This document shows, piece after piece, positions 28,639-37,384 of a stretch of 64,000 nucleotides of DNA. The stretch's first letter is position 1. Each line of letters starts with the position of its first letter. This DNA is from Pseudomonas fluorescens (GTDB lineage Bacteria; Pseudomonadota; Gammaproteobacteria; Pseudomonadales; Pseudomonadaceae): contig NZ_VCNJ01000022.1 of the NCBI RefSeq assembly GCF_005938625.1, positions 62,001-126,000 of the forward strand. Direction: 5' to 3'. A program made the translations under genes and the position numbers. Under the pieces are notes generated by a model that did no database searches, had not been told where the DNA came from, and was given only the letters and a program-made list of their open reading frames with translations.

Positions 28639-28732
28639 TTGTAGGAGTTGCCGCAGGCTGCGATCTTTTGATTTTGACTTTTCAACAACAAAAGCCAGAT
28701 CAAAAGATCGCAGCCTTCGGCAGCTCCTACAG
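28639..28732. repeat. REP-type inverted pair, family A copy 4 (arms in opposite order)
   Basis: Here TTGTAGGAG...GCGATCTTTTG comes first and CAAAAGATCGCAG...CTCCTACAG second, so the conserved tails point inward, the reverse of copies 1-3. It fills most of the 314-bp gap 28548-28861, which otherwise holds the terminator and presumably the promoter of the LuxR gene. Confidence 0.9.
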
Positions 28733-28861
28733 GGGTGGGTCCAAAGGTGGGTGTAGCCTTTTTGTAGCCATTTGTAGCAGTAACCTTCATAACCGGTTCG
28801 TTTAAGGCTAGTCTGCGGACATCTGCAACGCCGCCAACAGCAATTCGAACAAGAGCCGGCC

Positions 28862-31597
28862 ATGACTGATCTGTCCCCACTTCCGGGTCCCGCAAGCGTT
28901 GCCGTCGCGGCACTGGACGGGCGTTTTTTTCGCCCGCCGTTGCCCGACGGCTACGTCTTGCGACCACGTCTTTGCGAGCGCCTGCAGGCCGGGCTCGGTG
29001 GGCGGCTGTTGCTGGTCAGCGCCCCCGCCGGGTTCGGCAAAAGTTCGCTGGCGGTGGAGTTCTGTCAGAGTCTGCCGGCGCATTGGCAAAGCCTCTGGCT
29101 GGGCCTGAGTCCTCGCGACAGCGACCCCGGACGCTTTCTTGAACGTTTGCTTGAAGGCTTGCAGGACTACTTTCCGCAACTGGGTAGTCGCGCACTGGGA
29201 CTGCTGAAAATGCGCCAGCGCCATCAGCCGTTTGCCTTCGAAGAATGGCTCGACGGCTTGCTTGATGAACTGACCCTGCACCTCGACCCCGGCGCACCGC
29301 TGCTACTGGTGCTCGACGATTACCATCTTGCGCAAGGCCCGGTGCTCGATCGCTGCCTGCAATTTTTCCTCAACCATCTGCCCGATGGCTTGCTGGTCAT
29401 GGTCACCAGCCGCCAGCGTCCGGACTGGCATCTGGCACGCTTGCGTCTGTCCCGGCAGTTACTGGAACTGCATGAGGCGGATCTGCGCCTGACCCACGAC
29501 GAAGCCCTGACCTTGCTCGATCGGCATAGCAGTTCGTTGCGCGGTGAGGCACTGGAAAACCTGATCCAGCGCAGTGAAGGCTGGGTCGCCGGTTTGCGTT
29601 TCTGGCTGCTGGCGGTGTCCGAAGCGGGCAGTGATGCGGCGCTGCCACAAGCGCTGAACGGCGGGGAAGGGCTGATCCGCGATTATCTGCTCGAAGAAGT
29701 CATCGATTGCCTGCCCGCCGAAGTACAGGCCTTTCTCTACGACACCGCACCGCAAGAGCGTTTTTGCAGCGAACTGTGCGATGCCGTGCGTGAAGCTCAT
29801 GACAGCGCCGAGATCCTGCGTTTTCTGCTGGCGCATCAGGTCTTTCTGGTGCCGCTGGACGAGCACGGTCACTGGTATCGCTATCACCATCTGTTCTCGG
29901 ATCTGTTGCGCAGCCGGCCGATTGCCCAAGCGATGGTGCCGACGGCCACGCTGCACCTGCGTGCCTGTCGCTGGTTCAACGCGCAAGGGCTGCTGGATGA
30001 GGCGGTCGAGCAGGCGTTGCGCGCCGGCCACCTCGATGTCGCCGCGAACCTGGTGCAGAACCTCTCCGAGGAGCAACTGCTGGCCGAGCAAAACGTCGGG
30101 ATGCTGCTGCGCTGGAAGATGGACTTGCCCGACAGCCTGTTGATCAGCACGCCACGCTTGATCGTGTTGTACAGCTGGGCGCTGGGGCTGGCCTGTCAGC
30201 TCGATGCCGCCGAAGAGTTGTCCAGCCACCTGAGCCGCTTTCTGCCGGCGCCTTCCGCTACCGCGCAAAAGTCGATGCTCGCGCAATGGCTGGCGCTGAG
30301 CGGGATCATTGCCCGGGGGCGCGGCCATCGTGAGCTGACGTTGTGCTATTGCACCGAGGCGCTGGAAAGTCTGCCGGCCAAACGTTATGGCCAGCGGCTG
30401 ATGTGCTTATCCACCCTGTCCAATCTGGCCATTGCCGATGGCGATCTGTGGCGTGCTCGCGGTCTTAACCGCGAATCCCTGGAGCTGGCGCAGCGTGTCG
30501 GCAATCCGTTGTTCGAAGCACTGGCGCACTACGATCGTGCGCGGGTGTTGCAGGCTCGCGGCGAAATCCTGCGCTCCCTCGACGAAGTTCATCAGGGCCT
30601 GGAGCGCTTGCGCGGCTTGTCGCCACAACGCCTGTACGCAGTGCGCGCACGGCTGACGTTGTATGAGGGTTTCCTGTTGGCCATGCGCTTGCAGCCTCAG
30701 GCGGCACGCGTGCGTTTGATGGCCGGGATCGGCGAGGCACGCGCCTGTCGCGATATCAGCGTGTTGATCGGCCACTGCGTAATCGCCCGCCTGGACGGCG
30801 CCACTGGCGAGTTCGCCAAGGCCTTTGCCGAACTCGCTGAAGCCGAACGCCTGATGCACATCTGGGACGTGCCGCCGATCTACTACCTGGCGATGATCAC
30901 CCTGGTCAAATGTGAACTGTGGCTGGCGCAGGGCCGCACCGATCTGGCCGAGGCGTGGCTCGCACGACTGGGCCAGACTTACACCGGCGAGCGCGCCGCT
31001 GCGCCACCGGAGTTTCATCCACAGCTGCCGCTGCATGTGGAGTTGCAACAAGCGCTGCTGGACATGATTCAGGGGCAACCGATGCTCGCCGAAGGGCGGT
31101 TGAACGTGCTGCATGAGAACGGCCAGCAAACCGGGCGACAGTTGCTCAGTGTAATGGCGTTGACGCAGAAGGTGGCATTGCTGCTGGTGGGGGGGCGTGA
31201 GCCGGAGGCCAGAAAAGCACTGAATCAGGCGCTGGAGGCGGCGACAGGCGGCGTGGCGCAGCCTTTCGATCTGCTAGTGAAGGAGCATGGCGACTGGTTG
31301 CGCGCGCAATTGTTAGTGAGCGCGTCGACAGCCGTCAGTCAGCAATTGCTCGAACACCTGCCTGTTCCCGCTGCGCGTCCCGTCGCTGAGGTTTCGGTGG
31401 CCGAACAGCTCAGCAGTCGAGAACTGGCCGTTCTGCGCCTGATCGCTCAAGGCTGCTCGAATCAGGAGATCAGCGAGCAATTGTTCATTTCCCTGCACAC
31501 CGTGAAAACCCACGCCAGCCATATCAACAGCAAGTTGGGGGTTGAGCGGCGCACGCAGGCGGTGGCGCGGGCCAAAGAGCTGGGGTTAATGATTTAG
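28862..31597 (+). CDS. LuxR family, MalT-like ATP-dependent transcriptional regulator
   Basis: A 911-residue LAL/STAND regulator. The variant Walker A APAGFGKS (54-61) and the acidic Walker B LLLVLDDYH near 150 define the NTPase. A long alpha-helical TPR-like sensor region spans about 350-800, and a LuxR helix-turn-helix closes the protein (LSSRELAVLRLIAQGCSNQEISEQLFISLHTVKTHASHINSKLG, about 849-892). MalT-type proteins oligomerise on DNA when ATP and an inducer are bound. Its position after the acyl-CoA ligase/DUF1302/DUF1329 genes suggests it controls them. The inducer is unknown. Own promoter likely in the 28733-28861 stretch. Confidence 0.93.
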   Translation: MTDLSPLPGPASVAVAALDGRFFRPPLPDGYVLRPRLCERLQAGLGGRLLLVSAPAGFGKSSLAVEFCQSLPAHWQSLWLGLSPRDSDPGRFLERLLEGLQDYFPQLGSRALGLLKMRQRHQPFAFEEWLDGLLDELTLHLDPGAPLLLVLDDYHLAQGPVLDRCLQFFLNHLPDGLLVMVTSRQRPDWHLARLRLSRQLLELHEADLRLTHDEALTLLDRHSSSLRGEALENLIQRSEGWVAGLRFWLLAVSEAGSDAALPQALNGGEGLIRDYLLEEVIDCLPAEVQAFLYDTAPQERFCSELCDAVREAHDSAEILRFLLAHQVFLVPLDEHGHWYRYHHLFSDLLRSRPIAQAMVPTATLHLRACRWFNAQGLLDEAVEQALRAGHLDVAANLVQNLSEEQLLAEQNVGMLLRWKMDLPDSLLISTPRLIVLYSWALGLACQLDAAEELSSHLSRFLPAPSATAQKSMLAQWLALSGIIARGRGHRELTLCYCTEALESLPAKRYGQRLMCLSTLSNLAIADGDLWRARGLNRESLELAQRVGNPLFEALAHYDRARVLQARGEILRSLDEVHQGLERLRGLSPQRLYAVRARLTLYEGFLLAMRLQPQAARVRLMAGIGEARACRDISVLIGHCVIARLDGATGEFAKAFAELAEAERLMHIWDVPPIYYLAMITLVKCELWLAQGRTDLAEAWLARLGQTYTGERAAAPPEFHPQLPLHVELQQALLDMIQGQPMLAEGRLNVLHENGQQTGRQLLSVMALTQKVALLLVGGREPEARKALNQALEAATGGVAQPFDLLVKEHGDWLRAQLLVSASTAVSQQLLEHLPVPAARPVAEVSVAEQLSSRELAVLRLIAQGCSNQEISEQLFISLHTVKTHASHINSKLGVERRTQAVARAKELGLMI

Positions 31598-31661
31598 CGA
31601 CGGTAAAATCCCGATTGTCCGGTTCCGACCGTTGTTGACTATTTTTCCAGGATTACCCCCC

Positions 31662-32306
31662 ATGACCGTTCCAGGCTCAGCGCTGATCCGTGAAACCTTC
31701 CCCGTCGGCCCGCTCCAGTGCAATTGCACGATCATCGGCGATCCGGTCACCAAGAAAGCCATCGTCGTCGACCCGGGTGGCAACCCTGATCTGATCATGG
31801 CGCGTCTCGATGCGCATGGCCTGAAAGTGGTCAGCATCATCCATACCCACGCGCATCTCGATCACTTCTTGGCCTCAGGTCAGATGAAAGAGAAAACCGG
31901 CGCGACCCTGCATTTGCACAAGGAAGACCAGTTCCTTTGGGACAACCTCGAAATGCAGTGCCAGATGTTCGGTGTGCCATACACCCCGGTGCCATCGCCA
32001 GATCGCTGGTTGAGTGACGATGAAGAACTGGCCTGTGGTTGCGGCGTTGCCCTGCATACGCCGGGACATACACCCGGTTCCATGAGCTTTTGGTTTTCCG
32101 AGGCTAAGCTGTTGATTGCCGGTGACACGTTGTTTCGTCGCGGCGTAGGGCGCACGGATTTGTGGGGCGGTGATCAGGCGACCATCGTGCGTTCGATCAA
32201 GCAGCGCCTATACACCTTGGACGAGGACGCGACCGTAGTGACCGGACATGGGCCGGACACGCGTCTGGGCGATGAGATGCGCGAAAACCCGTTTGTGCGG
32301 GCCTAA
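31662..32306 (+). CDS. MBL-fold metallo-hydrolase (YcbL/glyoxalase II-like)
   Basis: A 214-residue metallo-beta-lactamase-fold protein with the metal motif THAHLDH (about residues 56-62), a following histidine in LHTPGHTPGS (about 133-142), the Asp in IAGDTLFRRGVGRTD (about 156-170) and the last His in VTGHGPDT. The set matches small YcbL/GloB-type hydrolases, possibly acting on glutathione thioesters. The ATG at 31662 is preferred (MTVPGSALIRETFPVGPLQCNCTI). An unrelated regulator ends 64 nt upstream. The physiological substrate is not known. Confidence 0.9.
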   Translation: MTVPGSALIRETFPVGPLQCNCTIIGDPVTKKAIVVDPGGNPDLIMARLDAHGLKVVSIIHTHAHLDHFLASGQMKEKTGATLHLHKEDQFLWDNLEMQCQMFGVPYTPVPSPDRWLSDDEELACGCGVALHTPGHTPGSMSFWFSEAKLLIAGDTLFRRGVGRTDLWGGDQATIVRSIKQRLYTLDEDATVVTGHGPDTRLGDEMRENPFVRA

Positions 32307-32422
32307 ATATTTTGTCACGAGTGTGCGGCGGAATTTTTGTGCATTGTCATGATCCAACGCCCGCAGAGGTCCATTGCCAAACGGCCGCTGCACCACAGAA
32401 TGCACAAAAGTAGGAGCTCTTC

Positions 32423-33160
32423 ATGTTCACCAAGCGTCGTTTGATTATTGTCGCTACTGCTGTGGCCTTGCTGTCCGGCTGTGCCTCGCCTAACCCGTAT
32501 GACAATCAGGGCCAGGCCGACGGTGGCTCGCAGGGCATGAGCAAAACCGCCAAGTACGGTGGCCTCGGTGCGCTGGCCGGTGCACTGGCCGGTGCCGCCA
32601 TCGACCACAACAATCGTGGCAAGGGCGCCTTGATCGGTGCGGCCGTGGTCGGTGCTTCGGCGGCCGGTTACGGCTACTACGCTGACAAGCAGGAAGCCAA
32701 GCTGCGCGCCAGCATGGCCAACACCGGTGTTGAAGTGCAGCGTCAGGGCGATCAGATCAAGCTGATCATGCCGGGCAACATTACCTTCGCTACCGATTCG
32801 GCGAACATCGCCTCCAGCTTCTACCAACCGCTGAATAATCTCGCGGGTTCGTTGAAAGAGTTCAGCCAGAACCAGATCGAAATCGTTGGCTACACCGACA
32901 GCACCGGTAGCCGTCAGCACAACATGGACCTGTCCCAGCGTCGTGCGCAGAGCGTGGCGACCTACCTGACTTCGCAGGGTGTCAGCGGTGCCAACCTCTC
33001 GGCCCGTGGTGCCGGTCCGGATAACCCGATTGCCAGCAACGGCGACGTGAATGGCCGGGCGCAAAACCGTCGGGTCGAGGTCAACCTGAAGGCGATCCCG
33101 GGCCAGCAGTATGGTGGCCAGCAGCAACAGCAGCCGGGTACGGTTCAGCAGTATCCGTAA
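32423..33160 (+). CDS. OmpA family lipoprotein (YiaD-like)
   Basis: A 245-residue outer-membrane lipoprotein. MFTKRRLIIVATAVALLSGC has lipobox LSGC. A glycine-zipper segment follows (GGLGALAGALAGAAIDHNNRGKGALIGAAVVGASAAGYGYY, about 50-90) that may enter the membrane, then a C-terminal OmpA peptidoglycan-binding domain with ITFATDSANI, VGYTDSTGSRQHNMDLSQRRAQSVATYL and NRRVEVNL. It anchors the outer membrane to the wall. The tail is glutamine-rich. AGGAGC precedes the ATG, and a terminator follows at 33182. Confidence 0.94.
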   Translation: MFTKRRLIIVATAVALLSGCASPNPYDNQGQADGGSQGMSKTAKYGGLGALAGALAGAAIDHNNRGKGALIGAAVVGASAAGYGYYADKQEAKLRASMANTGVEVQRQGDQIKLIMPGNITFATDSANIASSFYQPLNNLAGSLKEFSQNQIEIVGYTDSTGSRQHNMDLSQRRAQSVATYLTSQGVSGANLSARGAGPDNPIASNGDVNGRAQNRRVEVNLKAIPGQQYGGQQQQQPGTVQQYP

Positions 33161-33181
33161 GCGCTTGCCTGAATGAAGAAA

Positions 33182-33209
33182 TGCCCGATCCGCTGATCGG
33201 GCATTTTTT
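33182..33209 (+). terminator. Rho-independent terminator after the OmpA-like gene
   Basis: TGCCCGATC...GATCGGGCA hairpin followed by a T-tract. Confidence 0.9.
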
Positions 33210-33227
33210 GTTGGGCAGTGCCGGCCT

Positions 33228-33320
33228 CTTCGCGAGCAAGCTCGCTACCACAGGTATTGATGGTGTACACAAAACCTGTGTTCCACACATAACCTTGTGG
33301 GAGCGAGCTTGCTCGCGAAG
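33228..33320. repeat. REPIN-like inverted pair, family C copy 3 (arms in opposite order)
   Basis: CTTCGCGAGCAAGCTCGCTACCACAG comes first and TGTGGGAGCGAGCTTGCTCG last, the reverse arm order of copies at 20167 and 20963. Confidence 0.9.
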
Positions 33321-33352
33321 GGGCCGCTACAAACACCGAAGATTACAGACAC

Positions 33353-33391
33353 AAAAAAGCCCCCGGACACATCACTGTCCGGGGGCTTTTT
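33353..33391. terminator. Bidirectional rho-independent terminator
   Basis: AAAAAAGCCCCCGGACA...TGTCCGGGGGCTTTTT; a 12-bp stem with A and T tracts on both sides, placed after the yhcB-like gene (minus). Confidence 0.92.
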
Positions 33392-33410
33392 GTTTGTCAG
33401 CGCAGGCTGA

Positions 33411-33845
33411 TTACTTCTTCAGACCATAGTGCTCATCGAGCATGCCCGGCGAGTTCGGGGTCTTCGGCGCGTAATCACGTGGTGGCTCCTGATCGCGCGG
33501 TGGCGTCAGGCGTTCGCGTGGCGCGGCTGCCGCGTCGGCGTGCAGGGCGGCCATCAGGCGCTGGCGGGTTTGCTCGTCCAGGGCCAGACGGTTGGCGCCC
33601 TCGGCGAGGTGATCCTGCACTTCCTGATAGCTCTGGGTCAGTTTCTTGACCAGCATCGCGGTGCTGTTGAAGTGGGTGACCACCTCGTTTTGATAACTGT
33701 CGAAACGCTCCTGGATATCATCCAGTTGACGCTGCGTACGGCTCGGCGCGGCGTTCGGCGCAACGCGCGCGATCAGGAATCCAATGGCGACACCCACAAC
33801 CAGGGCAAGAGTCGGTAACAACCAAACTAAGAGCGAGTGTTCCAC
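33411..33845 (-). CDS. YhcB family (DUF1043/ZapG-like) inner-membrane protein
   Basis: A 144-residue protein with one N-terminal membrane segment (LLVWLLPTLALVVGVAIGFLIARV, residues 5-28), then a coiled-coil cytoplasmic region (QRQLDDIQERFDSYQNEVVTHFNSTAMLVKKLTQSYQEVQDHLAEGANRL) and a proline-rich tail (RLTPPRDQEPPRDYAPKTPNSPGML). This matches YhcB, linked in enterobacteria to coordination of division and envelope synthesis. It is transcribed divergently from the hydrolase gene near 33984. Confidence 0.9.
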   Translation of the reverse strand: MEHSLLVWLLPTLALVVGVAIGFLIARVAPNAAPSRTQRQLDDIQERFDSYQNEVVTHFNSTAMLVKKLTQSYQEVQDHLAEGANRLALDEQTRQRLMAALHADAAAAPRERLTPPRDQEPPRDYAPKTPNSPGMLDEHYGLKK

Positions 33846-33983
33846 GAGTCCTTCCTCTATAAACGGCTTTGCTTTACGTTAACGGCTCGAACCTGCGCTG
33901 TATACCGCGATTCACTCGCAATAGATTGGCACAGACAATTTGCTAGACGAGTCGACCCGATTCGAGGTCACGGAGTTCCTTCC

Positions 33984-34619
33984 TTGCTGATGCGTGAAAC
34001 CCCTGTAGTGATTGACGGCCCGGTGGGTCAACTTGAGTCTCTGTACCTGGATAACGAGCTGCCAATCGGCATCGCGCTGATCTGCCATCCGAACCCGGTG
34101 CAGGGCGGCACCATGCTCAACAAGGTCGTCTCGACCCTGCAGCGCACCGCGCGCGACGCGGGCCTGATCACCTTGCGCTTCAACTATCGCGGCGTTGGTG
34201 CCAGCGAAGGTTCCCACGACATGGGCACCGGCGAGGTCGACGATGCTCAGGCCGCCGCTAAGTGGCTGCGCGAGAAACACCCGGATCTGCCGCTGACCCT
34301 GTTCGGTTTTTCCTTCGGCGGATTTGTTGCAGCAAGTCTCGGCGGTCGTCTTGAAGCCCAAGGCGTGCAGCTCAAGCACCTGTTCATGGTCGCGCCGGCG
34401 GTGATGCGTCTGGGCGAACAGGACCAACTGCCGCAGCACGGTGAACTCACAGTGATCCAGCCAGAAACCGACGAAGTCATCGATCCACAGCTGGTTTACG
34501 ACTGGTCGGAACAACTCCAGCGCCCCCATGAGCTGCTGAAAGTGGCAGAATGCGGACACTTTTTTCATGGCAAGCTGACCGATCTCAAGGATCTGATCCT
34601 GCCGCGTCTCTCGAATTGA
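33984..34619 (+). CDS. Alpha/beta hydrolase
   Basis: A small single-domain serine hydrolase of about 211 residues. The nucleophile elbow is LFGFSFGGFVA (GxSxGG), the oxyanion region is ICHPNPVQGGTMLNKVV, and the acid and histidine are likely in PETDEVID and ECGHFFHGKL. These features match the bacterial CHPNP-type dienelactone-hydrolase-like group. GGAG at 33972-33975 sits 8 nt before a TTG at 33984, so TTG is the favoured start, with the ATG at 33990 (MRETPVVIDGPVG) as the alternative; a longer frame from 33837 is not supported. trpS follows 24 nt after the stop. Substrate unknown. Confidence 0.87.
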   Translation: MLMRETPVVIDGPVGQLESLYLDNELPIGIALICHPNPVQGGTMLNKVVSTLQRTARDAGLITLRFNYRGVGASEGSHDMGTGEVDDAQAAAKWLREKHPDLPLTLFGFSFGGFVAASLGGRLEAQGVQLKHLFMVAPAVMRLGEQDQLPQHGELTVIQPETDEVIDPQLVYDWSEQLQRPHELLKVAECGHFFHGKLTDLKDLILPRLSN

Positions 34620-34643
34620 TTGCAGTCTGACAAGCGATTACCC

Positions 34644-35999
34644 ATGACGAACCGTACCCGTATCCTCACCGGCATCACCACCACCGGCACGCCGCACCTG
34701 GGCAACTACGCCGGCGCCATCCGCCCGGCGATCCTCGCCAGCCGCGACAGCAATGCCGATTCGTTCTACTTCCTGGCCGACTACCACGCCCTGATCAAAT
34801 GCGATGACCCGCTGCGTATCCAGCGCTCGCGTCTGGAAATCGCCGCGACCTGGCTGGCCGGTGGCCTCGATGTCGACCGCGTAACCTTCTACCGCCAGTC
34901 CGACATCCCGGAAATCCCCGAGCTGACCTGGCTGCTGACCTGCGTTGCCGCCAAGGGCCTGCTCAACCGTGCGCACGCCTACAAGGCCTCGGTGGACAAG
35001 AACGTCGAAACCGGTGAAGACCCGGACGCCGGCATCACCATGGGCCTCTACAGCTACCCGGTGCTGATGGCGGCGGACATCCTGATGTTCAACGCGCACA
35101 AAGTGCCGGTCGGTCGTGACCAGATCCAGCACGTGGAAATGGCCCGCGACATTGGCCAGCGTTTCAACCACCTGTTCGGTCAGGGCAAAGAATTCTTCAC
35201 CATGCCCGAAGCGCTGATTGAAGAAAGCGTGGCGACGTTGCCGGGCCTCGACGGTCGCAAGATGTCGAAGAGCTACGACAACACCATCCCGTTGTTCTCC
35301 AGCGCCAAAGAGATGAAGGACGCGATCTCACGGATCGTCACCGACTCCAAAGCGCCAGGCGAAGCCAAGGATCCGGACAACTCGCACCTGTTCACGCTGT
35401 TCCAGGCTTTCGCCACACCAGCGCAGGCTGATGAATTCCGTAGCGAATTGTTGGGCGGCCTGGGTTGGGGTGAGGCGAAGAACCGTCTGTTCCAGCTGCT
35501 CGACAACGATCTCGGCGAAGCGCGCGACAAGTATCACCAGTTGATCGAGCGCCCGGCGGATCTGGAAGACATTCTGCAGATCGGTGCCAAGAAGGCCCGC
35601 GCCGTGGCAACGCCGTTCCTCAACGAACTGCGCGAAGCCGTTGGCCTGCGCTCCTTCGTCAATCAGGTTCAGGTTGCCGCGACGACCAAGAAGAAAGCCG
35701 CGAAAGCCGCGCGTTTCGTCAGCTTCCGCGAAGACGACGGCAGCTTCCGTTTCCGTTTGCTGGCGGCTGATGGCGAGCAACTGCTGCTGTCGCGCAACTT
35801 CGCCGACGGTAAAACCGCCGGGCAGGTGACCAAGCAACTGCAATCCGGCCAGCCGCTGGATGTGCGCAGCGAAGACCTGAGCTTCAGCGTCTGGCTGGAA
35901 GGCGAGTGCGTTGGCGACAGCCCGGCGTTCGCCGACGCTGCTGCGCGGGACGCGGCCATCGAGGCTCTGCGCGTTGCGCTGACCCCGGTTCAGGACTAA
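34644..35999 (+). CDS. trpS: Tryptophanyl-tRNA synthetase with extra C-terminal domain
   Basis: Class I synthetase charging tRNA-Trp. The ATG at 34644 gives MTNRTRILTGITTTGTPHLGNYAGAI, with the HIGH-type motif PHLG (17-20), and GRKMSKSYDN carries the KMSKS loop. At 451 residues it is about 110 longer than the common bacterial enzyme. The extension, from about residue 345, has a lysine/alanine linker (TTKKKAAKAARF) and a segment FRFRLLAADGEQLLLSRNFADGKTAGQVTKQL that resembles a DUF1508/YegP-type repeat. This long form is usual in pseudomonads as far as I recall. A terminator follows at 36041. Confidence 0.94.
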   Translation: MTNRTRILTGITTTGTPHLGNYAGAIRPAILASRDSNADSFYFLADYHALIKCDDPLRIQRSRLEIAATWLAGGLDVDRVTFYRQSDIPEIPELTWLLTCVAAKGLLNRAHAYKASVDKNVETGEDPDAGITMGLYSYPVLMAADILMFNAHKVPVGRDQIQHVEMARDIGQRFNHLFGQGKEFFTMPEALIEESVATLPGLDGRKMSKSYDNTIPLFSSAKEMKDAISRIVTDSKAPGEAKDPDNSHLFTLFQAFATPAQADEFRSELLGGLGWGEAKNRLFQLLDNDLGEARDKYHQLIERPADLEDILQIGAKKARAVATPFLNELREAVGLRSFVNQVQVAATTKKKAAKAARFVSFREDDGSFRFRLLAADGEQLLLSRNFADGKTAGQVTKQLQSGQPLDVRSEDLSFSVWLEGECVGDSPAFADAAARDAAIEALRVALTPVQD

Positions 36000-36040
36000 T
36001 CGGCGGCACGGTCCGACCAAGGGCCGATTGCCATTCCTAC

Positions 36041-36070
36041 GGGCCGTCGCTACAGTGACGGCCCGTTTTT
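36041..36070 (+). terminator. Rho-independent terminator after trpS
   Basis: GGGCCGTCGCTACAGTGACGGCCC followed by GTTTTT. Confidence 0.9.
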
Positions 36071-36089
36071 GTTGCCTTGCTAACGAATT

Positions 36090-37184
36090 ATGACGCCCCT
36101 AGAACGATACCAAGCTGATCTGAAACGCCCGGACTTCTTCCATGACGCCGCGCAGGAAACTGCTGTGCGTCATTTGCAGCGTCTGTACGAGGATCTGATC
36201 GCCGCCGATCAGAACAAGCCGGGTCTGCTGAGCAAGCTGTTTGGCAAAAAAGATCAGACGCCGGTCAAGGGCCTGTATTTCTGGGGCGGCGTAGGTCGCG
36301 GTAAAACTTATCTGGTCGACACCTTCTTTGAAGCGCTGCCGTTCAAGGAAAAGACCCGCACCCACTTCCACCGCTTCATGAAGCGTGTTCACGAAGAGAT
36401 GAAAACCCTCGGCGGCGAGAAAAATCCGCTGACCATCATCGCCAAGCGCTTCGCGACCGAGTCGCGGGTGATCTGCTTCGATGAGTTCTTCGTTTCCGAC
36501 ATCACCGACGCGATGATCCTCGGCACCCTGATGGAAGAGCTGTTCAAGAATGGCGTGACCCTGGTCGCGACCTCGAACATCGTTCCCGATGGCTTGTACA
36601 AGGACGGCTTGCAACGCGCGCGCTTCTTGCCCGCGATTGCGCTGATCAAGCAGAACACCGAGATCGTCAACGTCGACAGCGGCGTCGACTACCGTCTGCG
36701 CCACCTCGAACAAGCGGAGCTGTTCCACTATCCGCTCGACGAAGCTGCTCACGAAAGCCTGCGCAAGAGCTTCAAGGCACTGACGCCGGAGTGCACTGCC
36801 GCGGTCGAGAACGATGTACTGATCATCGAAAACCGTGAAATCCGTGCCCTGCGTACCTGCGATGACGTGGCGTGGTTCGACTTCCGCGAACTGTGCGACG
36901 GCCCGCGTAGCCAGAACGACTACATCGAACTGGGCAAGATTTTCCACGCTGTGTTGCTCAGCGGTGTCGAGCAGATGAGCGTCACCACCGACGACATCGC
37001 CCGCCGTTTCATCAACATGGTCGACGAGTTCTACGACCGCAACGTGAAGCTGATCATTTCTGCTGAAGTCGAGCTGAAAGATCTGTACACCGGCGGCCGT
37101 CTGAACTTCGAATTCCAGCGCACGCTGAGCCGTTTGCTGGAGATGCAATCGCACGAATTCCTGTCGCGGGCGCATAAGCCTTAA
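36090..37184 (+). CDS. zapE: Cell division protein ZapE (AFG1-like ATPase)
   Basis: A 364-residue AAA-type ATPase. The Walker A is YFWGGVGRGKTYLVDTF (P-loop about 68-75), the Walker B is VICFDEFFVSDITDA and the arginine-rich sensor region contains SNIVPDGLYKDGLQRARFLPAI. The length and these blocks match ZapE/AFG1, which associates with the divisome in E. coli under low oxygen or stress. The ATG at 36090 stands alone; the upstream terminator separates it from trpS, and a terminator follows. Its neighbourhood (rplM, rpsI, sspAB further along) is typical. Confidence 0.94.
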   Translation: MTPLERYQADLKRPDFFHDAAQETAVRHLQRLYEDLIAADQNKPGLLSKLFGKKDQTPVKGLYFWGGVGRGKTYLVDTFFEALPFKEKTRTHFHRFMKRVHEEMKTLGGEKNPLTIIAKRFATESRVICFDEFFVSDITDAMILGTLMEELFKNGVTLVATSNIVPDGLYKDGLQRARFLPAIALIKQNTEIVNVDSGVDYRLRHLEQAELFHYPLDEAAHESLRKSFKALTPECTAAVENDVLIIENREIRALRTCDDVAWFDFRELCDGPRSQNDYIELGKIFHAVLLSGVEQMSVTTDDIARRFINMVDEFYDRNVKLIISAEVELKDLYTGGRLNFEFQRTLSRLLEMQSHEFLSRAHKP

Positions 37185-37197
37185 ACAGAGTCGCGAA

Positions 37198-37233
37198 AAA
37201 AAAAAGGGCCTGCAATTGCAGGCCCTTTTTTTA
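37198..37233. terminator. Rho-independent terminator after zapE
   Basis: AAGGGCCTGCAATTGCAGGCCCTT with A- and T-tracts on either side; it can work in both directions. Confidence 0.92.
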
Positions 37234-37260
37234 TCTCGAGTTCACCGGCCCGCGCACACT

Positions 37261-37372
37261 GATCATTCCCACGCTCCGCGTGGGAATGCATACCGTGACG
37301 CTCTGCGTCACATTCCGGGGCGGACGCAGAGCGTCCATTGGCGGCATTCCCACGCAGAGCGTGGGAACGATC
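37261..37372. repeat. REP-type inverted pair, family B copy 3
   Basis: GATCATTCCCACGC...GCGTGGGAACGATC arms, with an inner GGACGC/GCGTCC unit; between convergent genes. Confidence 0.9.
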
Positions 37373-37384
37373 ATCGGGGAGGGG

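Noticed and set aside
25272..28967. Minus-strand open frame of 1231 codons opposite the DUF1302-DUF1329 genes
   Set aside because: It is the antisense shadow of two well-supported genes in GC-rich DNA; composition is rich in Val, Arg, His and Gly with no domain, and it spans a terminator and a REP pair.
32315..33127. Minus-strand frame of 270 codons opposite the OmpA-like lipoprotein
   Set aside because: Shadow of a gene with a clear lipobox and OmpA domain.
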